Shown: piece by piece, positions 25,299 to 31,987 of the stretch
How the letters are laid out: each line of letters starts with the position of its first letter
Position numbering within the stretch: the first letter of the stretch is position 1
Assembly: GCA_026388245.1 (NCBI GenBank)
Contig: JAPLKD010000010.1
Span: 1 to 32,456 of the forward strand
Length of the DNA: 32,456 nt
DNA from: Pseudomonadota bacterium
Lineage (GTDB): Bacteria > Desulfobacterota > Syntrophorhabdia > Syntrophorhabdales > Syntrophorhabdaceae
Reading direction: 5' to 3'
The notes under the pieces: model-generated
Database searches by the model: none
What the model was told of the DNA's origin: nothing
The model's input: only the letters and a program-made list of their open reading frames with translations
Made by a program: the position numbers and the translations under genes

Positions 25299-25958
25299 AA
25301 AAGCAAAATATATTATTATGTTACATGTACTCCCCCCGTTGGTTTATGCATTCATAACCTTCATAAAATTGACCACAAAAGTACGCCATGTACATCATGA
25401 AACCGCTTACAGAATGTGGGATAAGGGTGACACATTTATTGTTTGCTTCTGGCATGGAAGACTGCTTATGATGCCTTTTGCAAACAGAAGGGGAAAGGGA
25501 AAGGTCTTGGTAAGCAGACACAGAGATGGTGAGTTTATTGCGCGGATCATGACCTATTTCCGTCTTGGCTCCATAAGGGGTTCCTACAGGAAAGAAGGAA
25601 GCATTTCTTCGCTTCGGGAAATAATATCTGATTTGAAAAATGGTTTTGATGTAGCCATAACACCTGACGGTCCTAAAGGGCCAAAATATAGCGTAAAAAA
25701 GGGCATTATAGAACTTGCGAAATTGACGGGAAAACCTATAATGCCTTTAACCTACGGCGCAAGTAAAAAAAAACTTTTAAATCATGGGATAGCTTTGTTC
25801 TCCCATACCCCTTTTCCAGGGTTGTTTTTCTGTGGGGAGACCCGATATACATAAGCAGGGATGCCTCTCCGGAAGAAACCGAAGCGAAAAGAATAGAGCT
25901 TGAAACAACACTGATACAATTAACAGAAAAAGCAGATGAAATTGCATGTGGAAAATAG
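25291..25958 (+). CDS. DUF374 lysophospholipid-acyltransferase-like protein, frameshifted at an A9 run
   Basis: The ATG frame gives 187 residues and stops at 25854. Up to residue 161 it matches DUF374: FWHGRLLMMPFA, SRHRDGEFIARI, RGSYRKEGSISSL, ITPDGPKGPKYSVKKG and LTGKPIMPLTYGAS. The frame then crosses nine A's (25765-25773) and becomes unlike the family. The -1 frame from ACT at 25773 reads TFKSWDSFVLPYPFSRVVF then LWGDPIYISRDASPEE, the expected ending, and runs to TAG at 25956-25958, overlapping the waaA start. The restored protein would have 222 residues. One missing A, slippage or an assembly error would explain it. The likely role is acyl transfer to a lipid A or phospholipid precursor at the membrane, inferred from family and neighbours. 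Confidence 0.85.
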
Positions 25959-27190
25959 CCTACAATATTCTTTTACACATTTTGCTGCCGTTTTTTCTCT
26001 TGTTTTCGCTGACAAAAAGGAAAATAAGGAACAATCTTGCTGAGCGTTTGTGGTCAAGTACAAATAATACAGATTTAAAGGGTGCCATCTGGATACATGC
26101 AGCCTCTATCGGCGAAGCGGTTATTGCTGAAGCTATTGTGAATTACATGCGAAACAGAAGTGGTTTTGATAATTTTCTTATTACCACAAATACATACTAT
26201 GCAAGGGATATGCTTCGTAAGAAATTTAATAACAGGATTAGCGTATATTCCCTCCCGTTTGATTTAACGTATTCCTTGAAGCACTTTATCAGCACATCCA
26301 CCTTCAAGTCCCTGCTCATCGTGGAAACAGAGATATGGCCGAACCTTGTCTGGCAAGCTAAAAAGCGTAACATACCTGTTATCATCATTAATGGAAGAAT
26401 ATCCGATAAAACCTATAAGACTTACCTGTTTTTTTACCTTTTTATTAAAAACGTTTTTTCTGATATAACCCTTGTTCTTGCTCAATCAGAGGAACATGCG
26501 AAGCGTTTTAATGCCTTAGGCATGGATTCAATAAAAGTTATAAATACTGGTAACATTAAATATTACAGAGATTTAGCTACAACAAGTGATAATATACATA
26601 AAGAAAATATAATAACATTCGGAAGTATAAAAGAAAAAGAAGTAGACATTATATTACAGGTTATTGATATGTTAAAAAAACGTTTCTCTCAGTTTAAATT
26701 TTTTATTGTACCGAGAGAATTGAACCTTGTAGATGTGATTGAAAATGGGCTGGCAAGTCGGCTCAATACGATGAGATATTCTGTGTATAAAAAATCATCC
26801 ATTGAGGCAATTCAAGCCGTTGAAACAATAGTTGTTGACACTGTGGGAGATTTGCCGGATGTGTATAAGAAGAGCATGGTTGCATTTGTTGGCGGGAGCC
26901 TTGCTCCATATGGCGGACAGAACATCCTCGAACCGTTATTCTTCGGCACCCCTGTTCTTTTTGGCCCTTATATGGAAAACTTCAGAGATATCGCCGGTAC
27001 TATACTGGAAAGTGGAGCCGGAATTATGGTTAATAACACTGAAGAGCTTTCTGAGAAAATCAGTTTGCTCATTGAAAACGATAGGTTAAGGGAGAAAATG
27101 GGAGAGCAGGGACGCAGAATAATAGAGGCGCAGAAAGAGGTAATGGAAAGGGCGGTTAACATCATTTTAGAGACGATTGCAGAAAAATAG
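25946..27190 (+). CDS. waaA: 3-deoxy-D-manno-octulosonic acid (Kdo) transferase WaaA/KdtA
   Basis: A 414-residue GT30 enzyme. An N-terminal membrane anchor (about 5-21) is followed by IWIHAASIGEAVIAEAI, with E57 the expected catalytic base. Further marks are LLIVETEIWPNLVWQAKKRNIPVIIINGRIS, GNIKY, FVGGSLAPYGGQNILEPLFFGTPVLFGPYMENFRDI and the closing helical region. It adds Kdo from CMP-Kdo to the lipid A precursor. The start overlaps the -1 frame end of the DUF374 gene by 13 bases, which supports that frame as the native one. lpxK, often next to waaA, is absent here. Confidence 0.95.
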   Translation: MWKIAYNILLHILLPFFLLFSLTKRKIRNNLAERLWSSTNNTDLKGAIWIHAASIGEAVIAEAIVNYMRNRSGFDNFLITTNTYYARDMLRKKFNNRISVYSLPFDLTYSLKHFISTSTFKSLLIVETEIWPNLVWQAKKRNIPVIIINGRISDKTYKTYLFFYLFIKNVFSDITLVLAQSEEHAKRFNALGMDSIKVINTGNIKYYRDLATTSDNIHKENIITFGSIKEKEVDIILQVIDMLKKRFSQFKFFIVPRELNLVDVIENGLASRLNTMRYSVYKKSSIEAIQAVETIVVDTVGDLPDVYKKSMVAFVGGSLAPYGGQNILEPLFFGTPVLFGPYMENFRDIAGTILESGAGIMVNNTEELSEKISLLIENDRLREKMGEQGRRIIEAQKEVMERAVNIILETIAEK

Positions 27191-27222
27191 AATGTAAGAA
27201 GTAATTTTAAACAGAGGTTAAG

Positions 27223-27978
27223 ATGGAAGAATTTACTCAACTGGTTGAACTTATGGCAACGTTACGCGGAGAAAAAGGTTGTTCATGGGATAAAAAACAG
27301 ACAACGAAAGCCTTTAAAACGTTTCTTTTAGAGGAAGTATATGAATTAATCGATGCCATAGATAAGGACGATTATAAGGCGTTAAAAGAAGAGTTAGGCG
27401 ATCTTTTGTTTCATATTGTTTTTATCTCTCAGATTTGTAAAGATGAGAAACAGTTTGATATTAAAGAAGTTGTAAGTTCGGTATACAAGAAGATGTATAA
27501 CCGCCATCCCCATGTGTTTATGGATGCACCTTCCGACAAACCCATTGAGAAAAAATGGGAAGAAATCAAAAAGGATGAAAAAGAAGATTATTCCCTGCTG
27601 TCCAATGTCCCATCCGCAATGCCTGCCTTACTAAGGGCCCATATTATTTCAAGAAGGGCGGCACATGTTGGTTTTGATTGGGAAAGTGTTGATGGTATTT
27701 ATGAAAAGATGTCAGAAGAAATAGAAGAACTGAAGAGGGCAGGGCAATCAGGCGATACCGGATCAATAAAGGAAGAAATCGGTGATCTTCTTTTTACAGT
27801 GGTTAATATATCGAGATTTTATAATGTAGATCCTGAAGATGCGCTGAGACTGACTTGCAACAAATTTATCAGACGCTTCAGTTATATTGAGTCGAAAATA
27901 GAATTAAAAACATCATCGCTTTCCGAGATGGATAGCTTGTGGAATGAGATAAAAATTATTGAAAATAAGGGGGGTTGA
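27223..27978 (+). CDS. mazG: Nucleoside triphosphate pyrophosphohydrolase MazG
   Basis: A 251-residue protein with two MazG domains. The first has LRGEKGCSWDKKQT, LLEEVYELIDAID and LKEELGDLLFHIVF; the second has MSEEIEELK and IKEEIGDLLFTVVN. The EExxE/ExxD acidic sets bind magnesium. It hydrolyses (d)NTPs to monophosphate and pyrophosphate as a house-cleaning enzyme. It starts 32 bases after waaA with an AGAGG ribosome site, so may end the envelope transcript. Its stop codon lies in the loop of a strong terminator. Confidence 0.94.
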   Translation: MEEFTQLVELMATLRGEKGCSWDKKQTTKAFKTFLLEEVYELIDAIDKDDYKALKEELGDLLFHIVFISQICKDEKQFDIKEVVSSVYKKMYNRHPHVFMDAPSDKPIEKKWEEIKKDEKEDYSLLSNVPSAMPALLRAHIISRRAAHVGFDWESVDGIYEKMSEEIEELKRAGQSGDTGSIKEEIGDLLFTVVNISRFYNVDPEDALRLTCNKFIRRFSYIESKIELKTSSLSEMDSLWNEIKIIENKGG

Positions 27979-27992
27979 TCCCCCCTTCTTTT
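27967..27992. terminator. Bidirectional intrinsic terminator between mazG and the cold-shock gene
   Basis: The 8-bp stem AAGGGGGG (27967-27974) / CCCCCCTT (27980-27987) with loop TTGAT is followed by CTTTT on the plus strand and by ATTTTC on the minus strand. The mazG TGA (27976-27978) sits in the loop, and the minus-strand cold-shock stop is 3 bases away. It should end both converging transcripts. Confidence 0.85.
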
Positions 27993-28194
27993 AATCTGCC
28001 TTCATAACGTTCTCTGCCTGAGGACCCTTTGGACCTTTGGTGATTTCAAATTCAACTTTTTCACCGGTTTTGAGTGTTTTAAACCCCTCCTGCTTAAGTG
28101 CTGAAAAATGTACAAATACGTCTTCCCCATTTTCCTGCTCAATAAACCCATATCCCTTTGCATCGTTAAACCATTTTACCTTACCTACTGCCAT
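27991..28194 (-). CDS. CspA-family cold-shock protein
   Basis: A 67-residue single cold-shock domain with both RNA-binding motifs, KGYGFIEQ (RNP1) and VFVHFSAL (RNP2), after the usual start [12 protein letters not shown]. It binds single-stranded RNA and DNA, melting mRNA structure. The ribosome site AAAGGAGT lies about 8 bases before the ATG. Upstream are a near-consensus promoter and a hairpin at the probable 5' end of the mRNA. Cold induction cannot be told from sequence; many paralogues are constitutive. Confidence 0.95.
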   Translation of the reverse strand: MAVGKVKWFNDAKGYGFIEQENGEDVFVHFSALKQEGFKTLKTGEKVEFEITKGPKGPQAENVMKAD

Positions 28195-28220
28195 ACCACT
28201 TGACTCCTTTCATTGAATAT

Positions 28221-28245
28221 TAAAGCGAATCTGCAAGCCGCTTTA
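28221..28245 (-). promoter_or_regulatory. 5'-leader hairpin of the cold-shock mRNA
   Basis: TAAAGCG (28221-28227 and, inverted, 28239-28245) forms a 7-bp perfect stem with an 11-base loop. With transcription starting about 7 bases after the -10 box, this hairpin sits at or next to the mRNA 5' end, about 15 bases before the ribosome site. It may stabilise the mRNA or sense temperature. Confidence 0.45.
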
Positions 28246-28251
28246 GTGGGT

Positions 28252-28280
28252 ATAGTATGATTATTCATAAATACTGTCAA
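28252..28280 (-). promoter_or_regulatory. Near-consensus sigma-70 promoter of the cold-shock gene
   Basis: On the minus strand, TTGACA (28275-28280) and TACTAT (28252-28257) are separated by exactly 17 bases. This is the strongest-looking promoter in the window and fits an abundant small protein. Confidence 0.8.
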
Positions 28281-28313
28281 GTCAAATCTGAAAAAATATA
28301 ATCTCTCAATCAC

Positions 28314-28457
28314 GATACTGGATAATAACGTATGTTTCTTTAGTTTCTTTAGTTTCTTTAGTTTCTTTAGTTTCTATGGTTTCTCTTGTTTGTCTTGTTA
28401 TAAAACTAAAGAAACTAAAGAAACGATATAAACCAGAGAAACAACATCAGCTGATAG
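28314..28457. repeat. GTTTN5 palindromic nonamer element, copy 3, inverted and expanded
   Basis: Flank heptamers GATACTG and GATAATA (28314-28327) lead into the core 28334-28442. The core opens with four exact GTTTCTTTA nonamers in tandem (28334-28369), then GTTTCTATG, GTTTCTCTT and GTTTGTCTT. The other half follows in N5-AAAC orientation, and the palindrome ATCAGCTGAT (28446-28455) closes the element. It lies in the opposite orientation to the other four copies and has more tandem units. With the cold-shock leader it accounts for the 268-base spacer; nothing else was seen there. Confidence 0.9.
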
Positions 28458-28462
28458 ATCAT

Positions 28463-29122
28463 TCAACGATGCTTCGCTACCCCGATTTGCCGGCACAGGT
28501 GTGCTATCGGGCATATGCTGCATCGCGGCGAAACGGGGTTGCATATATTTTTACCGAATGTTACAAAAAGTGTGTTGTATATGATCCAGTATTTTTTGGG
28601 CAGCACCTCTCTGAGAGATGCCTCTGTTTCATGGGGATGTTTTGTTTTTACGATTCCCAACCTGTTTGATATTCTGTGCACATGTGTATCCACGCATATT
28701 CCAGGCTTTCCGTAACCTTCCGTGATGACGAGGTTAGCCGTTTTCCGTCCTATGCCTTTAATTTTCAACAGCTCATCGATTGAATCAGGAACTTTTCCAT
28801 TATAGTTGCCAATAATGATATGGGACACATCCTTGAGGGTTATTGATTTATTTCGATAGAATCCAACCGGATAAATCAACTCCTGTAGCCTTTCAATTGG
28901 AATTTTCAGAATATCTTCCGGTGTTTTTGCTTCTTTTGTAAGCCTCTCCATTGCTTTTTCAGTCGTTTCATCTTTCGTCCTGAGGCTCAATAGCGTGCTT
29001 ATGAGAACAAGAAAAGGATTCCTGTTTTCTCTTTGTGAAATTTTTGTTACAACAGGCACTTCATCTTTGAAAGTATCCTGTAATGTCTCGATCATTTCTT
29101 TAAAAGGAAATGAGAAGGACAA
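28463..29122 (-). CDS. nth: Endonuclease III (DNA glycosylase/AP lyase)
   Basis: A 219-residue base-excision repair enzyme that removes oxidised pyrimidines. The helix-hairpin-helix LLKIKGIGRKTANLVI holds catalytic K127, and CVDTHVHR holds D145. The C-terminal 4Fe-4S loop is C194-x6-C201-x2-C204-x5-C210. The start is uncertain. The frame opens at TTG 29122 with no ribosome site, right beside a heptamer array; an ATG at 29095 (residue 10) is an alternative giving 210 residues. The gene lies between two repeat elements, and its 3' end is 20 bases from copy 3. Confidence 0.93.
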   Translation of the reverse strand: MSFSFPFKEMIETLQDTFKDEVPVVTKISQRENRNPFLVLISTLLSLRTKDETTEKAMERLTKEAKTPEDILKIPIERLQELIYPVGFYRNKSITLKDVSHIIIGNYNGKVPDSIDELLKIKGIGRKTANLVITEGYGKPGICVDTHVHRISNRLGIVKTKHPHETEASLREVLPKKYWIIYNTLFVTFGKNICNPVSPRCSICPIAHLCRQIGVAKHR

Positions 29123-29127
29123 TGTTG

Positions 29128-29162
29128 AGTTTTGAGTTTTGAGTTTTGAGTTATGAATTATT
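29128..29162. repeat. Heptamer array (AGTTTTG words)
   Basis: AGTTTTG occurs three times exactly in tandem (29128-29148), followed by AGTTATG and AATTATT. It abuts the proposed nth start codon, occupying the place where a promoter and ribosome site would be expected. Confidence 0.75.
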
Positions 29163-29176
29163 AAATCACCTTTATC

Positions 29177-29293
29177 AGCTATGAGCTAATTTTGTTTCTC
29201 CGGTTTATTTTGTTTCTTTAGTTTCTTTAGTTTTATAACAAGACAAACAAGAGAAACCATAGAAACTAAAGAAACATGCGTTTTTATCCAGCA
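29177..29293. repeat. GTTTN5 palindromic nonamer element, copy 4
   Basis: AGCTATG and AGCTAAT (29177-29190) precede the core at 29194-29275. The tail ACATGCGTTTTTAT and CCAGCAT run up to and into the stop codon of the minus-strand Mut7-C gene (29294-29296). Copies 2, 4 and 5 share both borders, so the element is more than its palindromic core. Confidence 0.9.
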
Positions 29294-29746
29294 TTAGTTA
29301 TCAGCCAGTAATTTCTCTATCCATCCCATCATATGCTCAGTATGTGATCCCTTCCAGTAGACCTTCTTGCATGAGGGGCAGGCTTTAAATTTGTCATAAT
29401 TGTGGAATATATGTTCAGGAACGAATTGTTCGATTTCAATCTTTTTTACATCATCGAGAGGCATATTGCACCTTATGCACCGGCTCATCAACATATCTTC
29501 ATGGATAAAGGGTTTGATCAAGTCTCGAATCTCCCTTAACTGCTCCTCAACGTGCTCTGATTTTATGCTGAAGCATATATCGTACGGCACACTTCCAATT
29601 AACCTTCGTGTAAGAAAAATGGGTTTTTCAGGTTCATTTTTACAGGATTTTAAATGTTCAATGTTATGAATATAAGGTGCGTCTATGCCAAGCATCCTCA
29701 GGTATCTTGCAAGTTTGCCGAGCATTGCATCGCATACAAATTTCAT
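29294..29746 (-). CDS. Mut7-C RNase-domain protein with zinc ribbon
   Basis: A 150-residue protein. The N-terminus KFVCDAMLGKLARYLRMLGIDAPY is the Mut7-C (PIN-like) signature with acidic D6. A C-terminal zinc ribbon has C90-x2-C93 and C123-x2-C126. Family members are presumed nucleases, with no defined substrate in bacteria. The second conserved acidic site, usually T-R-D, reads TRR here (46-48), so nuclease activity may be lost. Its ATG overlaps the stop of the upstream deaminase gene (ATGA), making it the last gene of a three-gene minus-strand operon. Confidence 0.88.
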   Translation of the reverse strand: MKFVCDAMLGKLARYLRMLGIDAPYIHNIEHLKSCKNEPEKPIFLTRRLIGSVPYDICFSIKSEHVEEQLREIRDLIKPFIHEDMLMSRCIRCNMPLDDVKKIEIEQFVPEHIFHNYDKFKACPSCKKVYWKGSHTEHMMGWIEKLLADN

Positions 29747-31002
29747 CTCGCAACTAATGATTTTGCGGTCTTTTTGGCTTGCTTCATTATCTCTTCGTCA
29801 CCGGGGACGTATCTGTTTTCCATTAGGACCCTGCCCATACAGATAACGGTGTCAACTATATACCCGTTCGATGCATAGACGATATCAGAATAAATATCAA
29901 ATCCAGGATTAAGCTCCGGGCGGTTCAAATCAACAAGGATGATATCGGGGCTGTTTCCGGCCTTTATCTCCCATTCAGGTAAGAAAAATATGCTTGCAGC
30001 GGTTTTTGTGGCAAGATCGAATGTTTCTCTTGCAGGCAACATTGTCGGGTCATTGGTAGAAAATTTTGCAAGCAGTGATGCGTATTTCATCGTTTCGATG
30101 ATATCAAGGTGATTATTAGATGCGCATCCATCCGTTCCGAAACAGAAGGGTATGTTGAGCCCGTTTTTTAAGAGTTGATGGGGAAACATCCTGCCTACTG
30201 AGAGTTTCAGATTGGAGACGGGGATATGAACCAGTTTTGCATTGCAGTTTTTCAATATTGTGCAGTCCTTTTCATCGAGCCAGCAACCGTGACAACCGAT
30301 AAATCTGTCCGAGAGAATGCCGGTAGAGTTGAGAAATTCAGTCGGGGAAAGACCGTATTTTTCCTGAGAAAATTTTGTTTCTTCCTCTATTTCGGAAAGA
30401 TGCATATGGATTAAAATCCCATGTTTTTCTGAAAAATCGCGCATCCACTGAAGACTTTCTCTGCATACGGTGTAAATGGCATGGGGACCGAAAGTAAACG
30501 TTACGTGGGGTTTGTATTTTTCGGATAATTCGAAGAGTTTCAGGTTGAGATCGATCTGCTCTTTGCCTTTGTTTTCATCAAACATATCAATAAAAACAGC
30601 GCTTATAAAACCCCGCACACCCATATCGCACACTGCCTTCGCTGTTGCTTCCCAGAACCAGTACATGTCGTTAAATACCGTTATCCCGTTTTTTATCATT
30701 TCAAGACAGGCGAACTTTGAACCCCAGTAAATGTCTTCCTCGGTTAATTTGGCTTCGAGGGGCCATATCTTTTCCTCGAGCCAGTTTTTCAGAGGCATGT
30801 CATCGGCGTATCCCCTCATGAGTGTCATCGCAGCGTGGGTGTGACCGTTGATGAAAGAGGGGAGGGCAGCTTTGTCTTTCCCGTTGATTATTTTATCTGC
30901 CTTGCGAATACAGTTTTCAGAAATCTCTTCGATGGTGCCGTCTTTTATGAAAATGTCTCTGGTGTTTCCGTCTAATTGCACACCTTTTATCAATATGTTC
31001 AT
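29743..31002 (-). CDS. mtaD: 5-methylthioadenosine / S-adenosylhomocysteine deaminase (amidohydrolase)
   Basis: A 419-residue metal-dependent amidohydrolase. Metal ligands are H54 and H56 in NGHTHAAMTLMRG, H201 in HMHLSE and D291 in FGTDGCASNNHLD; E204 and H238 complete the active site. FGPHAIYT and SNLKLSVGR are typical of the MtaD/SAH deaminase group. It turns methylthioadenosine, SAH or adenosine into the inosine form with release of ammonia. It overlaps the upstream phosphorylase gene by 4 bases, which supports a two-step salvage route through methylthioinosine. A related deaminase substrate, such as a different purine nucleoside, cannot be excluded. Confidence 0.9.
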   Translation of the reverse strand: MNILIKGVQLDGNTRDIFIKDGTIEEISENCIRKADKIINGKDKAALPSFINGHTHAAMTLMRGYADDMPLKNWLEEKIWPLEAKLTEEDIYWGSKFACLEMIKNGITVFNDMYWFWEATAKAVCDMGVRGFISAVFIDMFDENKGKEQIDLNLKLFELSEKYKPHVTFTFGPHAIYTVCRESLQWMRDFSEKHGILIHMHLSEIEEETKFSQEKYGLSPTEFLNSTGILSDRFIGCHGCWLDEKDCTILKNCNAKLVHIPVSNLKLSVGRMFPHQLLKNGLNIPFCFGTDGCASNNHLDIIETMKYASLLAKFSTNDPTMLPARETFDLATKTAASIFFLPEWEIKAGNSPDIILVDLNRPELNPGFDIYSDIVYASNGYIVDTVICMGRVLMENRYVPGDEEIMKQAKKTAKSLVAR

Positions 31003-31694
31003 TCAAAATTCCTTTCAAGCAGTGTTGCGATGAATACTTCTATGACATTCATATTTTTCTGCCAGCTTTTTCCTATCTCTTCCATGGTAAGGGGTTCCTT
31101 GAGGATACCGTTACAATAGTTGTCAACAGAACATATACTGGCATAAGGAATCTCGTATTCCATGCACAGGGTGGCCTCTGACGGCATTGTCATACCGACG
31201 ACATCCCCATGCCGTTTAAGCAGTCTTATTTCTGCTTTTGTTTCCAGTCTCGGGCCGATCGTCTGGATGTATATACCGCCTGATTTCGCTTTCATTTTAA
31301 CTTTTCTGGCAAGACTGTAGACATACTTGAAGAGTCCGGCATCCATCTCGGGTATAATGAACTTCATTTCCTTGTCATAAAATGAAGCTGCAATCCAGAG
31401 AGATATAAAATCACGGGGAATAACGAAAGTCCCCGGTGGTATTTTCATCTTGAGGCTTCCCACAGAGTTAACAGATATGACTTTTTGAACATTCAGGTAT
31501 TTAAGCGCCCAGATGTTCGCCCTGTAATTAATTTTATGGGGAGGTACGGGCGGAGTGCCATGTCTTTGAATAAAGACGTTGCTGCCGCTTATCTTTACAT
31601 ATGTGTCGCCATAGGGTGTTTCTATCTTTTTTTCATCCCACCCGGCGAAAATGGATGAACTGAGGAGCGATGTGCCGCCGATAATGCCGTTCAT
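30999..31694 (-). CDS. MTAP/PNP-family phosphorylase, probably S-methyl-5'-thioinosine phosphorylase
   Basis: A 231-residue nucleoside phosphorylase of the PNP/MTAP type. Phosphate and ribose site motifs are GIIGGTSLL, FIQRHGTPPVPPHKINYRANIWALK and NSVGSLKMKIPPGTFVIPRDFI. The substrate region reads GMTMPSEATLCMEYEIPYASICSVDNYCNG. It lacks the T-D-Y-D set of adenine-specific MTA phosphorylases. With the adjoining deaminase this favours methylthioinosine as substrate, giving hypoxanthine and methylthioribose-1-phosphate; that specificity is inference. It is somewhat shorter than human MTAP. It is the first gene of the operon, with heptamer arrays just upstream. Confidence 0.85.
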   Translation of the reverse strand: MNGIIGGTSLLSSSIFAGWDEKKIETPYGDTYVKISGSNVFIQRHGTPPVPPHKINYRANIWALKYLNVQKVISVNSVGSLKMKIPPGTFVIPRDFISLWIAASFYDKEMKFIIPEMDAGLFKYVYSLARKVKMKAKSGGIYIQTIGPRLETKAEIRLLKRHGDVVGMTMPSEATLCMEYEIPYASICSVDNYCNGILKEPLTMEEIGKSWQKNMNVIEVFIATLLERNFE

Positions 31695-31703
31695 ATTGAA
31701 ACC

Positions 31704-31731
31704 AGTGAAAAGTGGAAAGTGAAAAGTGGAA
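31704..31731. repeat. Heptamer array (AGTGAAA/AGTGGAA alternating)
   Basis: AGTGAAA, AGTGGAA, AGTGAAA and AGTGGAA run in perfect 7-bp register. The array begins 10 bases upstream of the phosphorylase start codon (minus strand), where its ribosome site and promoter would be expected. Confidence 0.8.
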
Positions 31732-31794
31732 ATTTATTTTTAAACACGATGACTATTTACTATTAACAGGTTTAGAGAGTCAAGAATTTTCTCA

Positions 31795-31840
31795 GCGTAG
31801 AGCGTTTAGCGTAGAGCGTTTAGTTTTAAATCCTCTACGC
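31795..31840. repeat. Heptamer array (GCGTAGA/GCGTTTA alternating) with inverted partner
   Basis: GCGTAGA, GCGTTTA, GCGTAGA and GCGTTTA occupy 31795-31822, followed by GTTTTAA. CTCTACGC (31833-31840) is the inverted copy of GCGTAGAG (31809-31816), so an 8-bp stem with a 16-base loop can form. A CGCGTAGCGGGGG stretch follows before repeat copy 5. Confidence 0.75.
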
Positions 31841-31859
31841 CTGTCCTCGCGTAGCGGGG

Positions 31860-31987
31860 GCTATGAGCTAATGTTGTTTCTCTGGTTTATATTGTTTCTT
31901 TAGTTTCTTTTGTTCTATAACAAGACAAACAAGAAAAACTAAAGAAACTAAAGAAACATGCGTTTTTAACCAGTATCAAGTATCATC
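31860..31987. repeat. GTTTN5 palindromic nonamer element, copy 5
   Basis: GCTATGA and GCTAATG (31860-31873) precede the core at 31876-31957. The right half here is AAGACAAAC, AAGAAAAAC, TAAAGAAAC, TAAAGAAAC. The tail CATGCGTTTTTAA, CCAGTAT, CAAGTAT, CATC overlaps the last codons and stop of ligA. Confidence 0.9.

Noticed and set aside
25825-25829. The T5 run as the frameshift point in the DUF374 gene
   Set aside because: Family similarity in the -1 frame (SWDSFVLPYPFS) already begins upstream, placing the shift at the A9 run.
28334-28442. The tandem GTTTCTTTA repeats as a CRISPR array
   Set aside because: Units are 9 bp and contiguous, with no spacers; no cas genes are present.
28376-28669. 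Plus-strand 97-codon open frame beginning in repeat copy 3
   Set aside because: Its first part is translated repeat and the rest is antisense to nth.
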